NCBI GenBank assembly: GCA_013214245.1
Contig: JABSQE010000088.1
Span: forward strand, 1-6,168
DNA length: 6,168 nucleotides
Direction: 5' to 3'
Source of the DNA: Hyphomicrobiaceae bacterium
GTDB lineage: Bacteria; Pseudomonadota; Alphaproteobacteria; Rhizobiales; Hyphomicrobiaceae
The position numbers and the translations under genes were made by a program. The notes beneath the pieces are model-generated. The model saw nothing but the letters and a program-made list of their open reading frames with translations, was not told where the DNA came from and made no database searches. Of the stretch, positions 1 through 5,769 are shown piece after piece (the first letter of the stretch is position 1; each line of letters starts with the position of its first letter).

Positions 1-500
1 CCAGCACCGTGATGAACATAAAGATCAAAGTCCCAACCGTGTCTATTGTTTTTTCCTATTAAGCCCGCAGCGTAGGCCTCATCGACCGCACGCTGGAAAG
101 CTTCTCGTTCACGAATGTACTCTCCTCTGAAATACACGTAACAGGTGTGGGCACGTATAGCGAAGGAGGCAATCAAACAACCCTCAATAAGATGGTGCGG
201 GTCATGCCGGACTATTTCACGGTCTTTACAAGATCCAGGTTCAGATTCATCAGCGTTGACTACAAGATAAGAGGGGCGAGGATCACTTTTGGGCATGAAA
301 GACCATTTCATGCCAGTTGGAAACCCAGCCCCACCCCGACCACGTAAACCAGATTCCTTGATGCGTTCAATAATATCTTCGTGACCTAACTCGATTATTT
401 CCTTAGTACCGTCCCACGAACCACGTTTTAAGGCACCGTTTAAACTAATTTCACGTGTTCCGTAAATATTGGTAAAGATGCGATCCTTATCTGCAAGCAT
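1..500 (-). CDS. nuoF: NADH-quinone oxidoreductase subunit F, N-terminal part (runs off left edge)
   Basis: This subunit (51-kDa type) carries FMN and the NADH site of respiratory complex I and passes electrons to its iron-sulfur clusters, in the peripheral arm on the cytoplasmic face of the membrane. Translating from the ATG at 500 gives 166 uninterrupted residues (MLADKDRIF...) to the window edge, out of about 430 usual for the family. The glycine-rich nucleotide/FMN motif GLRGRGGAGFPTG is at residues 51-63, followed by KWSFMPK, and NADESEPGSCKDRE is at 82-95. The visible part ends in YVHHGAG, which in the family leads into the rest of the FMN site. The C-terminal 4Fe-4S cysteines lie outside the window. 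The start is 2 bases after the nuoE stop, with a modest ribosome binding site, AGGAAAG (507-513), inside the end of nuoE, so the two genes should be translationally coupled. No frameshift or missing motif is visible. Confidence 0.97.
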   Translation of the reverse strand, partial: MLADKDRIFTNIYGTREISLNGALKRGSWDGTKEIIELGHEDIIERIKESGLRGRGGAGFPTGMKWSFMPKSDPRPSYLVVNADESEPGSCKDREIVRHDPHHLIEGCLIASFAIRAHTCYVYFRGEYIREREAFQRAVDEAYAAGLIGKNNRHGWDFDLYVHHGA

Positions 501-502
501 TG

Positions 503-1144
503 TCAACTTTCCTGGTTTGAGCCTGAATTGCCGGCATAAATAGTTTTATCTGTAAGGGTTGTAAAACCTGCAGATGGGCTTGAAGCAATTCTACCAATCT
601 GCGAGCCAGCCTTTGGTGGGGTGCCAGAAGCAAATCCATTCAGAATAGTTTCGAGCAGATCTGGTGTCAAATCTTCATAAGTATCTTTCCAAATCTGAAC
701 CATAGGCGCATTGGCACAAACCCCTAGACACTCTACCTCTTCCCAAGAAAAATTACCATCTTCAGATAAAATATGTGGTTGAGTGGAAATTTTACGCTTA
801 CAAACAGCAACTAAATCTTGCGCACCACGCAACATGCATGGCGTAGTGCCGCAAACTTGAATGTGTGCTAACTTGCCCACGGGTTGTAACTGAAACATGG
901 TGTAAAAAGTTGCTATCTCATAAACTCTAATGTACGCCATTTCTAACATATCAGCAACAACACGTATTGCAGGCTCTGGCAGCCAACCGTAGTGCTGTTC
1001 CTGTGCTCGCCACAGGAGAGGAATAACAGCGGAAGCTTGCTTGCCATCTGGATATTTGGCAATTGTCTCTTGTGCCCAAGCACTATTTTGCGGCGTAAAA
1101 GCAAATGTTTTTGGCTGGTTAGGATGCAAGCGGCGCACGCTCAT
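503..1144 (-). CDS. nuoE: NADH-quinone oxidoreductase subunit E (24-kDa-type 2Fe-2S subunit)
   Basis: The product is a 213-residue thioredoxin-fold 2Fe-2S protein that sits beside NuoF in the NADH-oxidising module of complex I and carries cluster N1a. The four cluster ligands are visible: Cys98 and Cys103 in VCGTTPC (C-x4-C), and Cys139 and Cys143 in ECLGVC (C-x3-C). Family signatures include KYPDGKQASAVIPLLWRAQE (31-50), EIATFYTMFQLQPVG (76-90) and the NAPM(V) stretch after the last cysteine (145-149). The tail, QIGR...SAGFTTLTD, resembles alphaproteobacterial homologues. The ATG at 1144 (MSVRRLHP) is chosen because it matches the family N terminus and has GGAGGG 10 bases upstream; an in-frame TTG at 1162 would overlap that site. 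nuoF follows after 2 bases. nuoD, the usual upstream neighbour, is absent: the next gene upstream is ntrX, more than 600 bases away. Confidence 0.97.
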   Translation of the reverse strand: MSVRRLHPNQPKTFAFTPQNSAWAQETIAKYPDGKQASAVIPLLWRAQEQHYGWLPEPAIRVVADMLEMAYIRVYEIATFYTMFQLQPVGKLAHIQVCGTTPCMLRGAQDLVAVCKRKISTQPHILSEDGNFSWEEVECLGVCANAPMVQIWKDTYEDLTPDLLETILNGFASGTPPKAGSQIGRIASSPSAGFTTLTDKTIYAGNSGSNQES

Positions 1145-1154
1145 GGCAAGGGTG

Positions 1155-1160
1155 CCCTCC
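1155..1160 (-). promoter_or_regulatory. Ribosome binding site of nuoE
   Basis: GGAGGG on the minus strand is a near-perfect Shine-Dalgarno sequence, with 10 bases between it and the ATG at 1144. It decides the start: the alternative TTG at 1162 begins right at this element and would have no site of its own. The spacing is at the long end of normal. Confidence 0.8.
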
Positions 1161-1186
1161 AAACAAATTTCTTAAATGATGCTATG

Positions 1187-1196
1187 TACAATTGTA
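1187..1196. promoter_or_regulatory. Perfect 10-bp palindrome TACAATTGTA in the nuoE leader
   Basis: TACAATTGTA is fully self-complementary and lies 43-52 bases upstream of the nuoE ATG, about 10 to 20 bases downstream of the transcription start predicted from the candidate promoter at 1214-1242. A repressor bound here could block nuoEF transcription. Its half-site (AATTGTA/TACAATT) also forms the arms of the hairpin at 1518-1535. No regulator family is recognised. AT-rich DNA gives short palindromes by chance, so the operator role is inference. Confidence 0.3.
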
Positions 1197-1213
1197 GAAT
1201 AAATTGTGTTTTA

Positions 1214-1242
1214 ATAATACGGTGCTTTAGCGATACACGCAA
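1214..1242 (-). promoter_or_regulatory. Candidate sigma-70-type promoter for nuoEF
   Basis: On the minus strand, TTGCGT (1242-1237) and TATTAT (1219-1214) are separated by exactly 17 bases. TATTAT matches the -10 consensus at five of six positions; TTGCGT keeps only the TTG core of the -35 element, which is common in alphaproteobacterial promoters. Transcription would start near 1207, giving a leader of about 63 bases before nuoE. A promoter is expected here because nuoE has no upstream nuo gene and the ntrX transcript has a terminator at 1574-1594. Confidence 0.45.
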
Positions 1243-1387
1243 GCCGATATGACAATTAAGACGTCAATAAATCTAAATCTCATGATTTTTTAACTGACTA
1301 TCTGCAAAGTAATCTCTAAAATTATGAAATTAGAGCCAGAATGCTAATTATTTACCACTAACAATTTTAACAGTGTAAAATGGTCTC

Positions 1388-1444
1388 TATCTGTTTTCCC
1401 TATACAGATAAAATTGCAGATACACTTCCAGCATTCGTATCTGC
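1388..1444. repeat. Two consecutive hairpins built from the CAGATA/TATCTG motif
   Basis: TATCTGT (1388-1394) pairs with ACAGATA (1404-1410) around a 9-base loop: a perfect 7-bp stem. Five bases later GCAGATAC (1416-1423) pairs with GTATCTGC (1437-1444) around a 13-base loop: a perfect 8-bp stem. The arms are near-identical, so they can exchange partners; for example TATCTGT can pair with GCAGATA using one G-U pair. A fifth copy, TATCTGC, is at 1299-1305. Neither hairpin is followed by a T run on either strand, so they are not intrinsic terminators. Confidence 0.55.
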
Positions 1445-1447
1445 TAG

Positions 1448-1556
1448 GTCTAAATTTAAATAGGGGTTGTATGTATATACCATTGACTCTGATAGATCAT
1501 GCCCTGCAAGTAAAATCAATTGTAGCTTTACAATTTAAATTTTATCAAATTTAGAC
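1448..1556. repeat. 109-bp segment bounded by a perfect 10-bp inverted repeat
   Basis: GTCTAAATTT (1448-1457) is the exact reverse complement of AAATTTAGAC (1547-1556). The enclosed 89 bases have no coding potential and include the palindrome GTATATAC (1473-1480) and the hairpin at 1518-1535. Size and ends recall a small non-autonomous mobile element, but the flanks (CTAG to the left, TTGA to the right) are not a target-site duplication, and the ends are AT-rich enough to arise by chance. A second copy elsewhere in the genome would be needed to call it mobile. Confidence 0.3.
1518..1553. repeat. Two abutting 18-base tetraloop hairpins
   Basis: AATTGTA-GCTT-TACAATT (1518-1535) is followed with no gap by TAAATTT-TATC-AAATTTA (1536-1553). 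Each has a perfect 7-bp stem and a 4-base loop. The right arm of the second hairpin lies within the right end of the 10-bp inverted repeat at 1448-1556, so the two folds compete. On the minus strand the first is followed by GATTTTAC, which could give weak termination, but the stems are almost all A-T pairs. Confidence 0.45.
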
Positions 1557-1573
1557 TTGATCTGTGAATACTC

Positions 1574-1594
1574 AAAAAAACACTTCATAAGTGC
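1574..1594 (-). terminator. Intrinsic terminator of the ntrX transcript
   Basis: On the minus strand, CACTT (1593-1589), loop ATG, and AAGTG (1585-1581) form a 5-bp stem, extendable by a G-U pair from 1594, followed at once by seven T (1580-1574). It is the clearest intrinsic terminator in the window. It lies about 195 bases past the ntrX stop with no recognisable gene between, so it should end the ntrC-ntrY-ntrX message or any RNA made from the ntrX 3' region. Confidence 0.75.
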
Positions 1595-1617
1595 ATTTCA
1601 TTCGTAACAGTTTACTG

Positions 1618-1658
1618 GCGCTTTCGGATTCAAGCTCGAAATGCAAGAATCCAAAGGC
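1618..1658 (-). other. Bulged 12-bp hairpin in the ntrX 3' untranslated region
   Basis: GGATTC (1626-1631) and GAATCC (1647-1652) form a perfect 6-bp core around a 15-base loop. The stem extends outward with CTTT/AAAG (1621-1624 with 1653-1656) past one unpaired base at 1625, and with GC/GC (1618-1619 with 1657-1658) past another at 1620, giving 12 pairs in all. It sits between the ntrX stop and the terminator, so it would be transcribed. It may protect the message 3' end or be part of a 3'-derived small RNA; it matches no RNA family I recognise. Confidence 0.45.
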
Positions 1659-1787
1659 ACGATAGTGATATGTTGGGAATTGTAAAATGGAGTATTGCTT
1701 ATAAGATAAGGCTACTGTGTTTGGTACAGACTTAAACATGTTTTGTAATCTGCTTTAACATTCTGGGAGAGTGTTTTGCTCAAATAG

Positions 1788-3188
1788 TTATGATCCAGAT
1801 TGCATATTTGCGGCACGTTGGTCCGAACTTACACCGAGTGCTCGCAACTTACGATGCAACGCCGAGCGTTCCATACCAACAAATTCAGCTGTACGCGAAA
1901 TATTTCCACCAAAACGACTAATTTGTGATAACAGATAATCGCGTTCAAAAATCTCGCGTGCTTCTCTTAGAGGTAATGACATCAGAAGCTCAGATCCATT
2001 ATTCCCAGTTAGTGGTACGTTGGAGCTTATCTCATCCGGCAACATCTCAGCTGTAATGGTTGTGTCTGCAGAGCCCCCCGCCATTATCATTAGGCGCTCT
2101 ATATTATTGCGCAACTCTCGAACATTACCAGGCCAATCATGCCCTTGCAAGATGGCTATAGCATCTTCACCTATAATACGTGTTGCTAGGCCAGATGATT
2201 CAGTAATTTGCTGGATAAAGTGTTCAACAAGTAAAGGAATATCCTCGCAGCGCTCGGCCAGCGAGGGTATACGTAGCGGAACAACATTAAGACGATGATA
2301 AAGGTCCTTACGAAAGCGTCCATCAGCCATTGTTTGCTCTAAATTGTGAGCAGTAGATGAAATGATACGTACATCAACCGAAACTTTCTGCACACCCTCA
2401 ATTCGTAAAAATTTTTGCTCTACAAGCACACGTAGAATCTTGCCCTGGGTCTCCAGAGGCATATCAGCGACCTCATCAATATATAAAGTACCACCATGAG
2501 CCTCTTCTAACGCGCCAACTTTTCGTGCTCCTCCTGTATTAGCTTCAATACCGAAAAGCTCTTCTTCAACACGATCAGGCGCCATTGCAGCAGCATTCAA
2601 AACAACAAAAGATCCATCTGATCGTGCTGAACTGGCGTGCAAAAATCTAGCAGCCAATTCTTTTCCGCTTCCAGAACCACCACGAATGAGAATTCGACTA
2701 TTCGTGGGTGCTACTTTTTCTATTTGGGTGCGCAAAGCGTTTATAACAGATGACTTCCCAATAATATCACTGTTTTGCGGCGAACGATCCTTTAAATGTT
2801 GAACTTCACGTCGAAGCTGTAATGCTTCAAGTGCACGCATAGTAACTAGCAACAAGCGGTCTGCTTTGAACGGCTTTTCAATGTAATCATAAGCGCCACG
2901 TTTTATCGCTGTGACCGCAGTTTCGATATTACCGTGACCAGAGATCACAACAACGGGCAAATCGGGATGAACTTTCCGAATGATTGACAGTACTTCTAAA
3001 CCATCCAACCGACTTCCTTGCAGCCAAATGTCTAAGAAAACAAGATGTGGTTTGCGTGCCTCAATAGCCAGCAAAGCCTCATCGCTATCGCGAGCTAGAC
3101 GGCATGCATGGCCTTCATCTTCCAATATGCCGGAGACTAGTTCGCGAATATCTGCCTCATCATCAACAACAAGAATGTCAGAAATCAT
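1788..3188 (-). CDS. ntrX: NtrX response regulator (NtrC family, without GAFTGA)
   Basis: This 466-residue cytoplasmic DNA-binding regulator is the likely phosphorylation partner of NtrY, encoded just upstream. The receiver domain (about 1-120) has the acidic pocket D9-D10, phospho-acceptor D53 (FLDIW), S83 and K105 (EKPF). The AAA+ domain (about 142-370) has Walker A GGSGSGKE (170-177), Walker B TLYIDE with D238-E239, the FRKDLYHRLN segment (292-301) and the WPGNVRELR sensor-2 stretch (352-360). A Fis-type helix-turn-helix closes the protein (FGGNISRTAEFVGMERSALH, 426-445). Where sigma-54 activators have GAFTGA, this protein reads ELFGIEANTGGARKVG, about three residues shorter, so it probably does not activate sigma-54 promoters; this is known for NtrX of Brucella-type relatives. 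Family work links NtrYX to nitrogen, redox or envelope control; the role here is not shown. The ATG at 3188 has a good ribosome binding site. Confidence 0.95.
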   Translation of the reverse strand: MISDILVVDDEADIRELVSGILEDEGHACRLARDSDEALLAIEARKPHLVFLDIWLQGSRLDGLEVLSIIRKVHPDLPVVVISGHGNIETAVTAIKRGAYDYIEKPFKADRLLLVTMRALEALQLRREVQHLKDRSPQNSDIIGKSSVINALRTQIEKVAPTNSRILIRGGSGSGKELAARFLHASSARSDGSFVVLNAAAMAPDRVEEELFGIEANTGGARKVGALEEAHGGTLYIDEVADMPLETQGKILRVLVEQKFLRIEGVQKVSVDVRIISSTAHNLEQTMADGRFRKDLYHRLNVVPLRIPSLAERCEDIPLLVEHFIQQITESSGLATRIIGEDAIAILQGHDWPGNVRELRNNIERLMIMAGGSADTTITAEMLPDEISSNVPLTGNNGSELLMSLPLREAREIFERDYLLSQISRFGGNISRTAEFVGMERSALHRKLRALGVSSDQRAANMQSGS

Positions 3189-3196
3189 TAATCAGT

Positions 3197-3202
3197 CCCT
3201 CT
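3197..3202 (-). promoter_or_regulatory. Ribosome binding site of ntrX
   Basis: AGAGGG on the minus strand lies 8 bases upstream of the ATG at 3188 and supports that start. The 74-base gap to the ntrY stop means ntrX translation begins independently; I see no convincing promoter or terminator in this gap, so the two genes are probably on one message. Confidence 0.65.
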
Positions 3203-3262
3203 CTTATTTGTTTCTACAGTTATCACCTACCATTTTTACGTACTGGCGATCGCAGCCCTTAC

Positions 3263-5629
3263 TTATTGCACATCATCGTTATCATCATCAGAGAAATACA
3301 GCGGCAACATCACTCGTACTAAAGCTCCGTGCATGAATGGGCTGCTCGCAGATACATCTTCAAGATGCAATACACCTCCGTGCTGCTCGATAACTTTCTG
3401 AACAATCGCCAAACCAAGACCTGTACCTTTTGATTTCGTAGTGACATAAGGTTCTGAAAGACGTGAGCGATGTTGTTTGCACAGTCCTGTGCCATTATCG
3501 GAAATCTCAATCACCACGTTTTTCCCTGTCACACCCATTTGCACAATAACACGTCCTTCAAAATCTAGTTCTTTCTTCTTTAGTCCGGCATAACACTTAA
3601 CAGCCTCAAAAGAATTCTTGATCAGATTTGTCATTGCTTGTGAAATTAAGCGACGATCAAACATAGCCATTACTTTATGGTTAGGGAATTTCATTTCGAA
3701 TTTGACATCAGTGGAGCTCATTTGAAAGAGAACAACGGAATCTTTTACCGCATTACGTAGGTCCTGAGCTTCCATTTTTGCTTTTGGTGTGCGTGCAAAC
3801 GAGGAGAATTCATCAACCATGCGTGAGACATCACCAACTTGGCGAATAATCGTTTCGGTGCACTTGTCGAAAACTTCTCTATCTTCTGTGAGGATTTTAC
3901 CGTATTTCTTACGAATGCGTTCTGCAGATAGCTGTATAGGAGTTAACGGATTTTTTATCTCATGCGCAATACGGCGAGCGATATCAGCCCATGCTGACGT
4001 GCGTTGCGCACTAACTAAATCGGTAATATCATCGAATGTAACAATAGCACCGCTGTGACTTTCGCCGTCTTTACGTGTCAGTCGAACGGCAAAGATACGT
4101 TCTCCCTCATTAGTGGTAACAACAACGTTCTGCTGACCACGCATATGACCAGCGTTTTGTTCTAATTCTAAAATGGCAGTAGCAAACTCTGGAACAGTAG
4201 AGGATAGCAATTGCCCGTGAAGTATGGATGCTTTACCCATTAAAAGCTTTTCAGCTGAACAATTTGCAAGAATAACAACACCATGCTCATCAAGCCTCAG
4301 AACACCTGCAGAAACTCCAGATAAAACAGCTTCCATAAAAATTCGTCGTTCTGTAAGCTGTTCGTTAGCTTTAACTAGCGCATCGCGTTGCATTTTTAAC
4401 TCGGATGTCATGGTATTAAAAGTTTGCGATAATCTTCGTAAGTCGCCTTCACCACGACGTTCTGGTAGATGCACTTTAAGATTTCCGGTTGACACAGCCT
4501 GAGCCGCAATTATTAAGCGACGGATTGGAGCAACAAATCGGCTAGCAAACCAAAAGCCCACCCAGATCGCCGCCAATAAAGATGTCAACGAAATCATAAA
4601 ATACATAAGCGCATGCGCTGCGTGCAATCCACCGCGACGGCGTCTCAATTGTTGATATTCTTTCACGCTAGCCTGAGTTTGCCGCAAGTGGTGCATTACC
4701 TTCGGACTTACGCCACGGGCCACAAACAGAAAAAAGTCTTCATAATTAGACAACTTAATAATAGCTGCTACGCGGTAGGAATCGTGCGGCATGAGTAAAG
4801 GCACTCGTCCTTGAGATGCAAGCTGGATAATTTTTTGTGGAGGAGCTATGTACGGTATATTTTTATTTTCAATTGCAGCAACAAGCGGTGTCCCCGCACT
4901 ATTAATAACATATGCTACAGGAAGATCCCTTAGACCAGCTTGAAAAAAGACACGCGCTCGAAATTTTTGTTCGTTTCCTCCATCTAATTGTGCAACATCA
5001 TCAAGATCTTTAGCCATGTTTATGATATCGGTCCGAATTACTTGGCCATGCTCAAGTAAATAAGCATTAGCAATATTAAGAGAGTTTTCTATAATTTGTC
5101 GCGTTCTAACAGAAAACCAACCATCCAAAGAACGTGAAAAAGTAGTCGTTGCAGCGATTGCTAAAAGTATCGCTGGAATTGCTGCAATAATACTGAAAAG
5201 GCCAACTATACGACCATGCAATCGCGCTCCCGGAACCCTATCTTGCCAGGCACGCCAGAGCTTCCCGATAGGCCATGAAATAACAACAATCATAGCAATT
5301 ATCATACAGACATTAGTTAAAAGCACCGTCAGAACCACAGAGCTGTGTGGTACTATAGGCGTTAGGCCTGTGAGTATAAAATAAGTTGCAAGGCCAGAAA
5401 TAAGTGAGAGTGTTACAACCACAAGGCCGATGCTAAATGCCGGACTTTCTGCCTCTGCGATTTGCAAACAGTCAACTTCAGTCCCTTGTGGAGATATCTC
5501 TTCCTCAGACAGTTTAATACTCCTAATCAATCTGTATGGAACGAGCAGAGGGTTTGATGGCATTGACTGTATAACTGTGGCCAAGTCGTAAATAGTCTTA
5601 GTTTTAAGAATACTGTAGTAGCTTTTCAT
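3263..5629 (-). CDS. ntrY: NtrY membrane sensor histidine kinase
   Basis: This 788-residue inner-membrane kinase is the probable phosphodonor of NtrX. Four hydrophobic segments are visible: about 65-88, 98-118, 141-163 and 342-362. The 178-residue loop between the third and fourth should be the periplasmic sensing region. HAMP follows (about 363-415), then PAS (about 430-535). The HisKA motif RRIAHEIKNPLTPIQ has the phosphorylated His556. The ATPase domain shows the N box (NLIKNSFEA, 668-676), G1 box DNGTG (711-715) and G2 box KGTGLGLAI (734-742). The acidic tail DDDNDDVQ ends the protein. About 64 residues precede the first membrane segment, more than I expect for the family, and the ATG at 5629 lacks a clear ribosome binding site. 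Met23 (ATG at 5563) is an alternative start but also lacks one. ntrC lies 140 bases upstream and ntrX 74 bases downstream. Confidence 0.95.
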   Translation of the reverse strand: MKSYYSILKTKTIYDLATVIQSMPSNPLLVPYRLIRSIKLSEEEISPQGTEVDCLQIAEAESPAFSIGLVVVTLSLISGLATYFILTGLTPIVPHSSVVLTVLLTNVCMIIAMIVVISWPIGKLWRAWQDRVPGARLHGRIVGLFSIIAAIPAILLAIAATTTFSRSLDGWFSVRTRQIIENSLNIANAYLLEHGQVIRTDIINMAKDLDDVAQLDGGNEQKFRARVFFQAGLRDLPVAYVINSAGTPLVAAIENKNIPYIAPPQKIIQLASQGRVPLLMPHDSYRVAAIIKLSNYEDFFLFVARGVSPKVMHHLRQTQASVKEYQQLRRRRGGLHAAHALMYFMISLTSLLAAIWVGFWFASRFVAPIRRLIIAAQAVSTGNLKVHLPERRGEGDLRRLSQTFNTMTSELKMQRDALVKANEQLTERRIFMEAVLSGVSAGVLRLDEHGVVILANCSAEKLLMGKASILHGQLLSSTVPEFATAILELEQNAGHMRGQQNVVVTTNEGERIFAVRLTRKDGESHSGAIVTFDDITDLVSAQRTSAWADIARRIAHEIKNPLTPIQLSAERIRKKYGKILTEDREVFDKCTETIIRQVGDVSRMVDEFSSFARTPKAKMEAQDLRNAVKDSVVLFQMSSTDVKFEMKFPNHKVMAMFDRRLISQAMTNLIKNSFEAVKCYAGLKKKELDFEGRVIVQMGVTGKNVVIEISDNGTGLCKQHRSRLSEPYVTTKSKGTGLGLAIVQKVIEQHGGVLHLEDVSASSPFMHGALVRVMLPLYFSDDDNDDVQ

Positions 5630-5769
5630 CAGTCAGTCGCATTAAAGCTGCTGTAAATACATTTTAATGTAGATTAGCAATGCACAAAGCCTCGCTTTAC
5701 TTTAATAATTAATAAATTTAAGTTGATTTGTGTTTATAAAACGACAATTTCGAGAAATTTATCGACATG
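5630..5769. other. AT-rich spacer between ntrC and ntrY
   Basis: These 140 bases hold no gene. Just past the ntrC stop, AATTTC-GA-GAAATT (5746-5759) is an inverted repeat followed on the minus strand by GTCGTTTT; as a terminator it is weak, with an AT-rich stem and no continuous T tract. AAAGC-CTC-GCTTT (5686-5698) is a second short hairpin. On the minus strand TTGTGC and TAAAAT are only 15 bases apart, a poor promoter candidate. ntrY may be read from upstream of ntrC, from a promoter here, or both. Confidence 0.4.

Larger units (their letters stand above)
1243..1573. other. Non-coding, AT-rich, hairpin-dense spacer
   Basis: About 330 bases lie between the ntrX terminator and the nuoE promoter. 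No gene, tRNA or known RNA family is recognised, and no open frame on either strand resembles a protein. The stretch is AT-rich and unusually full of inverted repeats. CTCTAA/TTAGAG is at 1314-1319 and 1330-1335, where an alternative fold pairs CTCT and AATT with a two-base bulge. The CAGATA cluster, the abutting hairpins and the long-range repeat are listed separately. It may be an untranscribed spacer, an unrecognised RNA gene, or the remains of a lost gene or mobile sequence. Confidence 0.6.

Noticed and set aside
1145..1162. In-frame TTG start for nuoE six codons upstream of the chosen ATG
   Set aside because: The TTG begins at the Shine-Dalgarno sequence GGAGGG that serves the ATG at 1144, and the added residues (MEGTLA) are not typical of NuoE.
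992..1252. Plus-strand open frame of 86 codons over the nuoE 5' end
   Set aside because: It lies antisense to clearly real nuoE, resembles no protein, and has no ribosome binding site of note. The other plus-strand frames inside ntrX, ntrY and ntrC are shadows of the same kind.
1611..1660. Possible tRNA remnant, because GGATTCAAGC resembles a T-arm
   Set aside because: No acceptor, D or anticodon arm could be fitted on either strand around it; the inverted repeat is better explained as a simple hairpin.
1572..1739. A 55-codon minus-strand open frame (MFKSVPNTVALSYK...) between ntrX and nuoE
   Set aside because: It has no ribosome binding site and no family resemblance, and its last codons and stop are the terminator hairpin and T run themselves. 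It is more likely a chance open frame in the ntrX 3' region.
3246..3253. GCGATCGC palindrome in the ntrY-ntrX gap
   Set aside because: A single 8-bp GC palindrome beside the end of ntrY has no accompanying promoter or repeat structure; chance is sufficient.
5746..5759. Terminator after ntrC (AATTTC/GAAATT inverted repeat)
   Set aside because: The stem is AT-rich with a loop of only two bases (four if one pair opens), and the T tract is short and displaced. It is too weak to call.
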